In this document: positions 45,242 through 53,520 of the stretch, piece after piece | How positions within the stretch are numbered: position 1 is the stretch's first letter | How the letters are laid out: the number at the start of each line of letters is the position of its first letter | NCBI RefSeq assembly: GCF_013280495.1 | Contig: NZ_JABSSX010000004.1 | Span: 62,001-126,000 of the forward strand | Direction of reading: 5' to 3' | From: Brevibacterium permense | GTDB lineage: Bacteria > Actinomycetota > Actinomycetes > Actinomycetales > Brevibacteriaceae | DNA length: 64,000 bases | Program-made: the position numbers and the translations under genes | Notes under the pieces: generated by a model | Databases searched by the model: none | What the model saw: the letters and a program-made list of their open reading frames with translations, nothing else | What the model was told of the DNA's origin: nothing

Positions 45242-45499
45242 ATGCAGATGAAACGAATTCTTGGAATCGGAGCAGCCTCTCTGATTCTGGCCACGGCAAG
45301 CGTCTTCGGCGGCACCGCCGCTCACGCTGATGTGGTGAAGTTCAGCTACACGTATCACAAGACTCGCGCCGTCTGCGAGAAGATCGTCCTGGCTAAGGCC
45401 GCTGCCCATGCCCCCTTTGTCAAGCGGATCGTCACAGCGGAGTGCGAAGCGGTTCGCCCCGGTGAGAAGTACTTGGGCACGGTCAGCTGGGTTGTCTGA
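45242..45499 (+). CDS. small secreted protein
   Basis: 85 residues. A Lys-Arg N-terminus and hydrophobic stretch end at AHA-D around residue 31, a clean Sec signal peptide. The mature part is only about 54 residues, basic, with two cysteines (VCEK and ECEA) that could form one disulphide. GGAG precedes ATG 45242. No family is recognised. A secreted small peptide with one disulphide could be an inhibitor, a signal or a structural factor; none of these is shown. Confidence 0.7.
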   Translation: MQMKRILGIGAASLILATASVFGGTAAHADVVKFSYTYHKTRAVCEKIVLAKAAAHAPFVKRIVTAECEAVRPGEKYLGTVSWVV

Positions 45500-45500
45500 T

Positions 45501-45905
45501 TCATGCTGGTCGTCTCGCCCGAACGTCAAGCATCGTATTCAACGCGAAGAACAGACCGCTGATCACGACCGCGGTGATCGCGGCTAATGGGATCGAGCCG
45601 GTGATCAGCAGGTAGCCTCCGCCGAGCACGAGCACCGACGCACCCGCCGACACCAGACGCCCGGTCATCTTGCCGCCGATGTCGCTTCCGCTGAGGACGA
45701 CGTCGATCGTCCGCGAGATGACGAACCACGCGACGAGTATGCCCAAGGTCGCGAGCAGCGATTCGGGCAGACTCAATCGCATCTGCAGGTGCATCGTCTC
45801 GCCCAGCAGGGTCGCGGCGAACGGGACGATCAGCGGCAGTCCCAGAGCGATGAGGATCGGGCCAGTGAGGGTGAGGACCAGCCGGTGGCGATACAGCGAG
45901 CGCAT
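45501..45905 (-). CDS. small four-helix membrane protein
   Basis: 134 residues, almost entirely hydrophobic, with about four membrane segments at residues 8-35, 47-66, 82-105 and 107-125. No family is recognised. ATG 45905 is preceded by AAAGGA. It lies 87 nt downstream of the small multidrug export gene on the same strand, so it may be co-transcribed and placed under the same MerR promoter. Its stop is one base from the end of the convergent secreted-protein gene. Confidence 0.65.
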   Translation of the reverse strand: MRSLYRHRLVLTLTGPILIALGLPLIVPFAATLLGETMHLQMRLSLPESLLATLGILVAWFVISRTIDVVLSGSDIGGKMTGRLVSAGASVLVLGGGYLLITGSIPLAAITAVVISGLFFALNTMLDVRARRPA

Positions 45906-45992
45906 GATTCGTCCTTTCTTCTTGCGGCGACGAGATCCGTGGGCGGTTGGTTGGTGAGGACGGCACCTGCGGGGACCGCGTCTCCTGAGGCT

Positions 45993-46655
45993 TCAGCCGG
46001 CCAGCAGGGCGAGCGATCCGGTGGCGATGAGCGTGGTCAGGGTCGTCCAGGCGATGATCGCGATGGCCTGCCACAGCAGGATCCACGAGGTCTTCACACC
46101 AGCACTGACGAGGATCGTCGAGGTGATCTGGGTGGGAATCGCCAACGGTCCGAGCAGGCTCGCACCGGGGACGCCGAAGCGGGTGAGGAACTTCTTGAAC
46201 TTGACCCGCCCCTTGGACTCGGGCTTCCCACCTTCACCGAGATGGCCCTCCGTCGCCGTGTCACCTGCAGTGCCGTCGGCCGCTGGACCGGGGGAGAGAA
46301 TGTCGGCGGGTCCATTCCGCGTGGCAGCTGCCTCGGGCGCAGCGCCATCAACCGATCCGGAGCCGACACCTGCGCCTGCCCCCACGGCCGCGAGCTCACG
46401 CTTTTCGCTCTGCCGATTCACGACGGCGCGACGCGCCCGTGCGCCGAGGAGCACGATGACGGTGACGCAGATGAAGTTGCCGATGGCTCCGGCGATTCCG
46501 GCGAGCATGGGGTTCATTCCGGCCCACACGCCGATGATTGAGGAGATCTCACCCTCGATGAAGGGGATCGCCCCGGCCGCGGCGATGATGAACGGCTGAA
46601 GCAGGTCGGGAACCTGAGCGGCGAGACCTTGGAAGAATTCGATGATGGGGTTCAT
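45993..46655 (-). CDS. small multidrug export family protein
   Basis: 220 residues of the Sm_multidrug_ex family. Two membrane modules (IIAAAGAIPFIEGEISSIIG VWAG near the start and FGVPGASLLGPLAIPTQITS near residue 155) are separated by a 70-residue hydrophilic Gly/Ala-rich linker unlike the usual compact proteins. The conserved E-G-E and G-P motifs recall DedA-like transporters. Substrate unproven. ATG 46655 has a perfect AGGAGG site. A MerR-type promoter lies upstream, and the merR gene is next to it. Confidence 0.78.
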   Translation of the reverse strand: MNPIIEFFQGLAAQVPDLLQPFIIAAAGAIPFIEGEISSIIGVWAGMNPMLAGIAGAIGNFICVTVIVLLGARARRAVVNRQSEKRELAAVGAGAGVGSGSVDGAAPEAAATRNGPADILSPGPAADGTAGDTATEGHLGEGGKPESKGRVKFKKFLTRFGVPGASLLGPLAIPTQITSTILVSAGVKTSWILLWQAIAIIAWTTLTTLIATGSLALLAG

Positions 46656-46722
46656 GGTGTCCTCCTGAACGTGATCGGCAGATCCCGGCCCGGATGAACC
46701 GGATCTGATGGTTGATACGTTC

Positions 46723-46753
46723 AGTACAGACTGTGTTCTCAGAACAGGGTCAA
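46723..46753 (-). promoter_or_regulatory. MerR-type promoter with 19-bp spacer
   Basis: On the minus strand, a -35 TTGACC (46748-46753) and a -10 TGTACT (46723-46728) are exactly 19 bp apart. The spacer contains the perfect dyad TGTTCT-G-AGAACA. Over-long spacers with a central palindrome are the hallmark of MerR-activated promoters. It points at the multidrug export gene, whose start is about 68 nt downstream. Confidence 0.8.
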
Positions 46754-46864
46754 GGCCTCATCGTCGAATCCAGCGAATCCTCAGGTATCTTCCCTAGTCA
46801 CTGTGTTCAGCTCTCTCCCTCAGCTCCCGACTTGACTCCTCTTCCTCCGCCTCAGTCCCCTGCC

Positions 46865-47650
46865 TCAGCCTTCTTCCTCCGCGGCCACGTGCTTGATGAA
46901 AGCGGTGAACCGCTCGCGATCTTCGTCCGGAATGTCGAGAGTCGGGAAGACGGAGATGAAGGCGCGCTGGATGACGTCGATCTGCGCGTCGTTGTACAGC
47001 TCGCTGATCGAGCCGATGATCGCGGCCTGCCCCATCTTCACGTCCCCGGTCATCCGATCGGTCGGCGCAAGGAGCCACGGTTTCGCTTCGAGATGCCGCT
47101 TCATGCTCGGAGCGATCTGCTCTGCCAAGCGCTCGCGGGTGGCGTCGTCGGCATCCTCGGCGAGCTCATCGACTTCCTGGTCGTACGGGGTGGTCTCGGA
47201 CATGATGGACCGCATCTCCGCGAGCGCCGATTCCTCGTACAGGGTCGAGTAGATGTTCATCAGGCTGCGATCGGCACTCGACATCCGCGAGGCGACATCG
47301 ATGAAGCCTGCGGCAGTGTCGATCGGCGCTCCGTGTTCGAGGATCTGGGACACCTCGGTGCGTGCTTTTTCCAGGGCCGCGATCTGCTCACCGAGGTCGG
47401 ACTCGAGCTGCTTGAGAGCGAGCTGCTGCTGTTCGTGATCGTCATCGACCGAACCGATATCGGCCAACGGGATCCCAAGTTCGCGCATCCGCCGGATCTG
47501 ATGGAGTCGGAGCAGGTGGGAGGCCCCGTACTGTTTGTATCCGTTGCTCATCCGTGCAGGCTCGGTGAGCAGCCCGAGCTTGTGATAATGCCGAATCGTG
47601 TTGACCGTGGTGCCGGTCAGCCGCGCCAATTCGCTCGTGCTCCATCCCAC
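46865..47650 (-). CDS. MerR-family transcriptional regulator
   Basis: 261 residues: an N-terminal MerR winged helix (MGWSTSELARLTGTTVNTIR HYHKLGLL), a coiled-coil segment (about 75-115) and a C-terminal domain of about 140 residues unlike the short metal-binding tails, so probably a ligand-sensing domain. GTG 47650 has AAGGA upstream. It sits directly upstream of the promoter at 46723-46753 on the same strand and is the obvious activator of the small multidrug export gene. No other copy of the dyad was seen near its own start. Confidence 0.88.
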   Translation of the reverse strand: MGWSTSELARLTGTTVNTIRHYHKLGLLTEPARMSNGYKQYGASHLLRLHQIRRMRELGIPLADIGSVDDDHEQQQLALKQLESDLGEQIAALEKARTEVSQILEHGAPIDTAAGFIDVASRMSSADRSLMNIYSTLYEESALAEMRSIMSETTPYDQEVDELAEDADDATRERLAEQIAPSMKRHLEAKPWLLAPTDRMTGDVKMGQAAIIGSISELYNDAQIDVIQRAFISVFPTLDIPDEDRERFTAFIKHVAAEEEG

Positions 47651-47798
47651 GGTCAGGTCCTTCCGCCGATGCCGTGTGGTTCAGTGTCGATGAGGTCCTC
47701 GTCGACTCCCAACACCGCTCAGTCTAAGCGGACGGACTGACATGGTGAGCGGGAGAACCGACGTGGACGGTCTGATGTGCGCGGACTACCGTGTAACC

Positions 47799-48521
47799 AT
47801 GACAGCAGGATTCGATTCGGTCGACGCCCTCGTCTTCGACATGTTCGGCACTGTCGTCGACTGGCGTACAAGTATTGCCGCCGAGGTGGCCGTGCACTTG
47901 CGCGATCATGTTCCCGATCTCGTTCCGCTTGAGTTCGCCGACGCTTGGCGGGCCGAATATCAGCCGTCGATGGAGCGGGTGCGCGATGGTGACCGGGAGT
48001 TCGTTCGTCTGGATGTGCTCCACCGGGAGAATCTCGAGACCGTGCTCAGGGGTCTCGGCGTCGATCCGGACTCGATTCCCGCGCCGGTCCTCGACGAGAC
48101 CAATCTTGCGTGGCACCGGCTCGATCCGTGGCCGGATGCGATCTCGGGTCTGACCCGTTTGCAGGAGCGATTCATCGTCGCCCCATTGTCGAATGCGAAC
48201 GTCCGGTTGGCTCTCGACGTCGCCAAACGTGCTGGTCTTCCCTGGGATGCGATCCTCGGCGCCGAGGTGGCGGGAGCCTATAAGCCGGACCCCGACGCGT
48301 ATCTGCGGACCGCCGACATCCTCGGTCTCGAACCGCAGCAGGTCGCCATGGTCGCCGCGCACAACAGCGATCTCGCCGCGGCACAGTCCCTCGGGCTCAA
48401 CACGGCTTTCGTTCGTCGCCCCACCGAGCATGGACCCGATCAGACCATCGATCTCGAGCCCACGGGCGACTGGGACATCGTTGCCGAGGACTTCGAAGAC
48501 CTCGCTGACCAGATCAGCTGA
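47799..48521 (+). CDS. HAD-superfamily hydrolase, type II haloacid dehalogenase-like
   Basis: 240 residues. HAD motif I reads ALVFDMFGTVVDWR, typical of L-2-haloacid dehalogenases; motif II is APLSNANV, motif III has GAYKPDPDAY and motif IV VAAHNSDLAAAQSLGL. These enzymes hydrolyse short 2-haloacids by an Asp nucleophile (the Asp of FDMFG), though many family members have other small substrates. The frame opens at 47742; ATG 47799 aligns with family N-termini. No clear ribosome site is seen. Confidence 0.85.
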   Translation: MTAGFDSVDALVFDMFGTVVDWRTSIAAEVAVHLRDHVPDLVPLEFADAWRAEYQPSMERVRDGDREFVRLDVLHRENLETVLRGLGVDPDSIPAPVLDETNLAWHRLDPWPDAISGLTRLQERFIVAPLSNANVRLALDVAKRAGLPWDAILGAEVAGAYKPDPDAYLRTADILGLEPQQVAMVAAHNSDLAAAQSLGLNTAFVRRPTEHGPDQTIDLEPTGDWDIVAEDFEDLADQIS

Positions 48522-48575
48522 GGCATCGCCTCGAACGGGTGCTGGGCCGGCAGTCCCTGCAGTACGCCAAAGTGT

Positions 48576-49480
48576 CTATTTCAGCGGCTCCAGACCGCAC
48601 CACTCGGCGGTGAAGAGAGCGGCGGTCTTCGTGATGTTGCGGACGGACTCGATGTGGACGCGCTCGTCGAAGGCGTGGATGTCGAGGGATCGGGGGCCAT
48701 AGGTCAGAGTCGGCATCGATCCGTAGTTCGTATACAACCGACCGTCGAGGTATCCCGGCGTGGTGAACGACTGCAGATGCTGGCCGAACACATCCCGGTG
48801 GGCCGAGCAGAGGACGGCCTCAGCTTCTCCGCCTTCGTCGAGTCGATATCCTGCGGTGAAGAAGCCGGTTCGCTCCAGGCGTGGCAGGCGACTGTCCTGA
48901 CCGCGCCGGGCGATGCTCGCGTGCCGAACGTGCTCCTGAATCTCTTCCCACGCCTGTTCCGGGTCGATCCCCGGATAGATGGCGGCCGCACGGAGACCTC
49001 ACACCATGACGGGACGCTGAAGGGTCAGTCTCCGCCAGAGATCTCTCCGACGGTGGTTCGCAACAGGGCGTTCTCTTCTGGTTCCTGGATGAGCACGGCG
49101 TCGCCGGTGTAGCCGCGCAGAAGTGCCGAGAGCGCTCCGTTGCCGGTGCTCTCCTCCTCCACCACGGATTGAAGATGGATTGGGGCTGCAGGAGAGAGTC
49201 CGGCAGCGGTGATCGCGTCGAAGGCGAAGAGGTTGGCCGGGAGGCCGGCTTTCATGTCCCCGGCGCCACGTCCGTACAGCCAGGAGTTCTCGACTCGAGG
49301 CTCGAAGGGCGGAGCAGTCCAATTTCCAAGGGTCCGGTCGGAACGACATCCACATGACCTTGCAGGATCAGCGATCGGCCTTGCGAGACTGCCGGCCGAT
49401 AGCTGCCTACGATGTTGAAGTCTTCGTCGTCGGGCACGTACCTCTGTCGGCTATTCTGCATTCCTCAACGAGGGTCCGGA
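48576..49480 (-). pseudogene. decayed M20 peptidase (ArgE/DapE type)
   Basis: Pieces of one M20 metallopeptidase follow each other on the minus strand in different frames. The N-part has GRSLILQGHVDVVPTG (49300-49440), then a frame change, then NWTAPPFEPRVENSWLYGRG AGDMKAGL and VEEESTGNGALSALL. After …RTTVGEISGGD comes TGA where Trp is expected, a further shift, and then IYPGIDPEQAWEEIQEHV through to the end at 48576. The lid domain (about 60-70 residues) appears deleted. At least two frameshifts and one stop make it non-functional. Confidence 0.8.
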
Positions 49481-49609
49481 AGACCAGCCACATTTGCTGT
49501 CATTGGTTGCGCACCCCCTCCCCTCATTCGGGATCAGGGTATACCGTGGCCCACAGGGACGGGTCGACCGGCCCGTACTCCAGCCACCATCTGACGAAAG
49601 GTGACAAGC

Positions 49610-50074
49610 ATGAGTGAGACGAGCATAAGCGCTTCGCGGATGATCGATGCCCCCGTAGAGGACATCTTCCGAGTCCTCTCCAATCCAGAACGTCATGCCG
49701 AGATCGACGGCTCGGGAATGGTCCAGTCGGATGACAAGACCGATCGCATCACCGAGGCCGGCCAAGTGTTCACGATGAACATGCACTGGGACAAGATGGG
49801 CGGCGACTACAAGACCGACAATCATGTCATCGGCTTTGAGGAGAACAAGCTTCTCGCCTGGAAGACGGCACCGGCCGGTGAAGAGCCACCGGGTTGGGAG
49901 TGGGTCTGGGAGCTCAAGTCCCACAGCCATGACTCGACCGAGGTCTCCGTGACCTACGACTGGAGCGCAGTCACCGACAAGGAGGTGCTCAAGCAGGTCG
50001 ACTTCCCGGCCGTCAGCGAAGAGGATCTCGAATCGTCCCTCGGCAACTTGGCAGCCGCGGTGTCCGGAGTCTGA
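49610..50074 (+). CDS. SRPBCC (START/Bet v 1-like) protein
   Basis: 154 residues with the helix-grip fold pattern: SASRMIDAPVEDIFRVLSNP near the start, a beta-sheet middle (VFTMNMHWDKMGGDYKTDN) and a C-terminal helix (EEDLESSLGNLAAAV). These proteins bind hydrophobic ligands; no enzyme activity can be assigned. AAAGGTGA lies 5 nt before ATG 49610, better than the GTG at 49601. It stands alone between minus-strand genes. Confidence 0.8.
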   Translation: MSETSISASRMIDAPVEDIFRVLSNPERHAEIDGSGMVQSDDKTDRITEAGQVFTMNMHWDKMGGDYKTDNHVIGFEENKLLAWKTAPAGEEPPGWEWVWELKSHSHDSTEVSVTYDWSAVTDKEVLKQVDFPAVSEEDLESSLGNLAAAVSGV

Positions 50075-50135
50075 CGCCCCGCAGCAGCGCGTCCACCCGG
50101 GCTGCTCACGCCTGACGAGGCGGCCCTGTTCGAGC

Positions 50136-50429
50136 TCACCGCAGTTCGTTCAGGGCCGTCTCCGCGCGTTGCCGGCGGTCTTCGAGCGACATGTCCCACC
50201 AATACTCGCCGCGTTCGCCGAGGCCGTGCTTCGCGACATTCACCCTCCGTCTCGCCTCCGCGAGATCATTCTCAGCACCCAGCCTCTTCGCCTGCTTGAC
50301 GGCATTCCTCGCAGCGCCGAGGCGGCTCTTGAGTTCCTCGATCACGTTCGGTTCCAGTGCTGGGTCGGTTCGCCGCCACCGGCGTCCCTTGACGATCAGC
50401 CACCGCTCGTCATCGCTGTTCTCGCTCAT
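50136..50429 (-). CDS. small conserved protein of unknown function
   Basis: 97 residues, highly charged and largely helical: RWLIVKGRRWRRTDPALEPN at the start, a helix rich in Arg/Ala/Glu, then HGLGERGEYWWDMSLEDRR. Short proteins with this WRR.DP…LGERG.WW pattern are common in bacteria and are often labelled biopolymer transporter Tol without evidence. Its ATG overlaps the stop of the VOC gene by 4 nt, so the two are translationally coupled. Confidence 0.7.
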   Translation of the reverse strand: MSENSDDERWLIVKGRRWRRTDPALEPNVIEELKSRLGAARNAVKQAKRLGAENDLAEARRRVNVAKHGLGERGEYWWDMSLEDRRQRAETALNELR

Positions 50430-50854
50430 GCGACGAATATGCAGAAGGGGTGGCCGGAGGGATCAGCGAAGACGTAAAGGGGCTCATCCTCGTCGTCGGT
50501 GCGAGCAACGCGCAGTTCGGCACCCAGGTCTTCGGCGCGCTGCCTCTGCTGTTCCAACATGGTCCGGTTCGGCACTGTGAGGTCGAGGTGCATCTGCATG
50601 GGGACATCCGTCGTCGGCCACGTCGTCGGTTCGAGGTGCTCGACTTTCTGAAACGCCAGCTTCCGGTGGGTCAGCGAGTCTGTGAGCACCAGCCACTCCT
50701 TTTCGTCGACCTCGCCCGTCGAAAGCTCGTCGCCAGTGCGATAGACGTAGCCGAGCAGGCGCCGGTAGAACTCTGCCAGCTTCCTCGGCTCAGTGGTGTC
50801 GATGACCGTGTGCAGTAGCTCGGGATAGCCGGACATGCCTGTCTCGCCTGTCAT
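50426..50854 (-). CDS. VOC family protein
   Basis: 142 residues with one vicinal-oxygen-chelate domain: LHTVIDTTEPRKLAEFYRRL LGY, MQMHLDLTVPN and YVFADPSGHPFCIFV, the pattern of glyoxalase-like proteins. Candidate ligands are the His in ELLHTVID and the His in MQMHLDL. ATG 50854 has AGAGGGG upstream; the longer frame to 51004 overlaps the preceding gene and is rejected. It is probably in an operon with the NTF2-like gene (29-nt gap) and the small gene after it. Confidence 0.8.
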   Translation of the reverse strand: MTGETGMSGYPELLHTVIDTTEPRKLAEFYRRLLGYVYRTGDELSTGEVDEKEWLVLTDSLTHRKLAFQKVEHLEPTTWPTTDVPMQMHLDLTVPNRTMLEQQRQRAEDLGAELRVARTDDEDEPLYVFADPSGHPFCIFVA

Positions 50855-50883
50855 TTGCGTGCCCCTCTCACCCGATTGCCCCG

Positions 50884-51252
50884 TCATCCGAGCTCCAACG
50901 GCGTGAGCACCGCGATTTTCCAGCCGTCTTCGGTACGCACCAGCTGATACATGTTCCGCTCGTCGGGGGCACCTCCCTGATATTTCCAACTGACGTCGGC
51001 CCAAATGCTGTGCTCGGTCGATGCCGCCACCGTGACATGAACGTCGACTTCGGTGACGCCCGAGTACTGCCCGAAAGCACTCGCGAAGAAGCTCTCCGTC
51101 TGCGGCGCCTCGGTGACAAGGATCCGCTGCCCCGGGAACTCGATGAGCGCCGGAACCGCGTAATGATCGGCGATTGCCACGGCATCCCGATCGATGAGCG
51201 CACGGGTGTAGGCGTCGAAGAACTGCGTGTGAACCTCTTTGTCCTCATCCAT
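50884..51252 (-). CDS. NTF2/SnoaL-like protein
   Basis: 122 residues: an N-terminal helix pair (HTQFFDAYTRALIDRDAVAI ADHY) followed by a curved sheet ending MYQLVRTEDGWKIAVLTPLE. The pattern is that of NTF2-like proteins, which include small isomerases, hydrolases and ligand-binding proteins. ATG 51252 is the natural start for the fold, although the frame is open to 51501. No function is assignable. It is the first gene of a three-gene minus-strand unit. Confidence 0.75.
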   Translation of the reverse strand: MDEDKEVHTQFFDAYTRALIDRDAVAIADHYAVPALIEFPGQRILVTEAPQTESFFASAFGQYSGVTEVDVHVTVAASTEHSIWADVSWKYQGGAPDERNMYQLVRTEDGWKIAVLTPLELG

Positions 51253-51523
51253 GCCGCAGATGCTACTCCGCGCCCCTGACACAGCTCCGCCACACCCCAT
51301 GTCACCGTCCAATGAGAAGATGGCATCGTGCCTGAGATCCGACCGTCCGCCGCCACGACCGGTGCCGCCATCCCCGCCGATTGGCGTGATGCCTTCGCCC
51401 CACTCGCCGAGGCGGCTCCGCACTCGTAAACGTCCGAAGCTTTTCGGCTCGACGCAACTAGCAAAATCGTCGCTAGAGTTAACACAAATACAGTAGAGCA
51501 ATGGCCAGCTCGTATCGCCGATA

Positions 51524-52135
51524 CTACAAGGGGCTCTTCGCAGTTGAGGGTGTAGCCGGGAGTGCGACTGCAGGATCGGATGTCACCGGATCATGTAACA
51601 GACCTAACCACTCATTGTCCTTCAGTGTGGCGCCAGTGGGGTAAAGACTTTTCCGCCCGAGTCGTGAAACCGTACCCCCAGCGCGCTGGGCATGCCGGCC
51701 GGCCCCACCGTCGGTTGTGGCGCTCCCACCCAGAGACAGGATCACTTGCCGGGCTCCCTGTCCCAGGACCGCGTGGACGGGCTGTCCGAAGCCGAGAGTG
51801 TTGCTGTCCAATGGTGAAAGTTGTCCCGGTGGCAGCATCTGCAGGCCCGAGCTTGTGGCTACCTCGACGACGGCGGTCGTAGCGTTCAGGGCCACGGTAG
51901 TCATGGCCGGTGTCCCCGCGGGGCCGGCCACCGGGACGGTGAGCGGGGTGAAGCCGACCTGCAGTGCCGCTTGCACGCTGCCGTCCCCACCGTCTGCCAA
52001 GGGCAGGATCCGGCAATGGACCGTGCCCTCCGGAGCACTAGCAGTGAGTCCAGTGTGGAGTGACTGTGAGGCTTCAGAGGCGCTGAGCGAGCCTTTGAAC
52101 TTGTCCATGGCCAGAAGAATCTGGATCGAGCTCAT
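51524..52135 (-). pseudogene. truncated and frameshifted glycerate kinase
   Basis: The N-terminal 140 residues are a good glycerate kinase: MDKFKGSLSASEASQSL, ILPLADGGDGSVQAAL and LSLGGSATTDGGAG. After that the frame shifts: MPSALGVRFHDSGGKVFTPL lies in one frame and TGATLKD in another. The coding capacity stops near residue 200, where the family runs about 370-380 residues. The C-terminal half is absent, so the kinase is probably dead. It marks the left edge of the minus-strand catabolic region. Confidence 0.8.
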
Positions 52136-52616
52136 CGTGCACCAGCTTTCAGCAGCCTACTCAGGTCTTTTCTCAAGGTGCCATCGCCGATCGCGATCAA
52201 TCCCGCGTAGTGACATTGCCTGTACCAGCGTTTGCGCACGGCCGGCCAGAGGGCCCTATTGTCCAAAGATCCATCATTCCTGCCTCTTAGTCGGATTAAG
52301 TCGGACTCCGAGAGATGCCTTCGCCCGGAGTCCGGTCCTGGGCGGTGAAGAGGCACCCCGAAGGCAGCAAGTCCCCGAGAGGAAGATCCGAGTCTGACGG
52401 CTATAGCCGTCCAACCCGGAGGAGCGAGCTTTGCGGCAACGAACTTGTTGCCCAGAGCAACGACGACCACGTCGGTAACAGCATCAGTGCTGGGCTGGTC
52501 ACCGGAGCCGAGGGACGAGATGACCAGACAGTCGACGCTTCGACCACCGCCCCGAGTTGACCGACCTCGTCGTGGGAGATCGAAGTCCTTGAGCATTAAC
52601 GTGGCACTGGCGGTAG
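52136..52616. other. 480-nt stretch without a recognisable gene
   Basis: Between the glycerate kinase remnant and the hydroxyacid dehydrogenase. A minus-strand frame is open through most of it, but its product shows no family pattern and no start site. It may hold the decayed remains of another gene of the same pathway. No RNA or repeat is seen. Confidence 0.5.
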
Positions 52617-53492
52617 CTAGGCTCGAGCCCTTGCATCCAAACGGTCTCCGAACACTTCGCTGACGGCCTGCACCACGGGGACGTCCACGGATCGATCCTG
52701 GGCTACCTGACGGGCCTGCGCCAAGTCCTTGTGCCAAGGCCGTAGCTGGGGCGCCAGATCGGCCTTGTCGTAAGCACGGGCCGTCTCGAGTAAGAAATCG
52801 GGATTCCGGACGGACCAGCAGTCTGCTGTGCCGCCGGAGAGGACCTCCATCAGTGCTGCACGCTCGATGCTTGCCGTACCCACCAGGTCCAGTGCCTCCT
52901 GGAGCACTGCCTGGGTGCCGAAGAAGACGATCTGGTTGGCAAGTTTCACGAGTTGTCCTGCGCCCAGCAGCCCGACCGGAGTGACCGTTCCCAGGGTGGC
53001 CAGCCAGGGTCGGACACGTTCTACGGATGCTGTCGGCCCACCGGTCATGAGGGCCAGTCGACCCTCCCGTGCGGCGTCGGCACCCCCGCTCACCGGAACG
53101 TCCAGCACCTCGATACCGCGATCCAGGAGGGGATCAGCCAATCGGGCAACTGCGTCGGGGCCGACTGTCGACATTAGCACGACTGTCCGGAGATGGGCGA
53201 CGCCGGCCTTTGGGCTATTGCCACCAGGTGGAGTGGCGACAATCTGGGCTATGACGTCGGCACACTGCCCCGCGTTCCCTACCAGAATCAGGACGACGTC
53301 CGACGACTCCACCACCTCCTGGACCGACTCAACGACGTCAAGATCCAGGGCCGAGCCGCGAACACCCGACCGGGCGTCATACCCGACCGTCCGGAATCCA
53401 CAGGTCTGCAGTCGGCGGGCGACCGGCAAGCCCAGGTTCCCCAAACCGATGACGCCCACGAAGGGACGAACGTCGACGTGATCAGAGATCAC
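52617..53492 (-). CDS. NAD(P)-dependent beta-hydroxyacid dehydrogenase (tartronate-semialdehyde reductase-like)
   Basis: 291 residues of the 6-phosphogluconate/3-hydroxyisobutyrate dehydrogenase family. The cofactor motif is VIGLGNLGLPVARRL, the substrate motif DVPVSGGADAAREGRLALMTGG, and the catalytic Lys sits in GAGQLVKLANQIV. GTG 53492 has AGGTGAGG upstream and follows tctA by 28 nt. With a glycerate kinase behind it, tartronate-semialdehyde reductase is one reading; 3-hydroxyisobutyrate-type activity on the product of the CoA pathway is the other. The cofactor preference is not determined. Confidence 0.85.
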   Translation of the reverse strand: MISDHVDVRPFVGVIGLGNLGLPVARRLQTCGFRTVGYDARSGVRGSALDLDVVESVQEVVESSDVVLILVGNAGQCADVIAQIVATPPGGNSPKAGVAHLRTVVLMSTVGPDAVARLADPLLDRGIEVLDVPVSGGADAAREGRLALMTGGPTASVERVRPWLATLGTVTPVGLLGAGQLVKLANQIVFFGTQAVLQEALDLVGTASIERAALMEVLSGGTADCWSVRNPDFLLETARAYDKADLAPQLRPWHKDLAQARQVAQDRSVDVPVVQAVSEVFGDRLDARARA

Positions 53493-53520
53493 TCCCTCAC
53501 CTTTCCGTGGCTCATTCGGC

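Noticed and set aside
52132..52737. A 201-codon minus-strand frame between the glycerate kinase and dehydrogenase genes
   Set aside because: It has no recognisable domain or start site and overlaps the end of the dehydrogenase gene. I treat the gap as decayed or non-coding.
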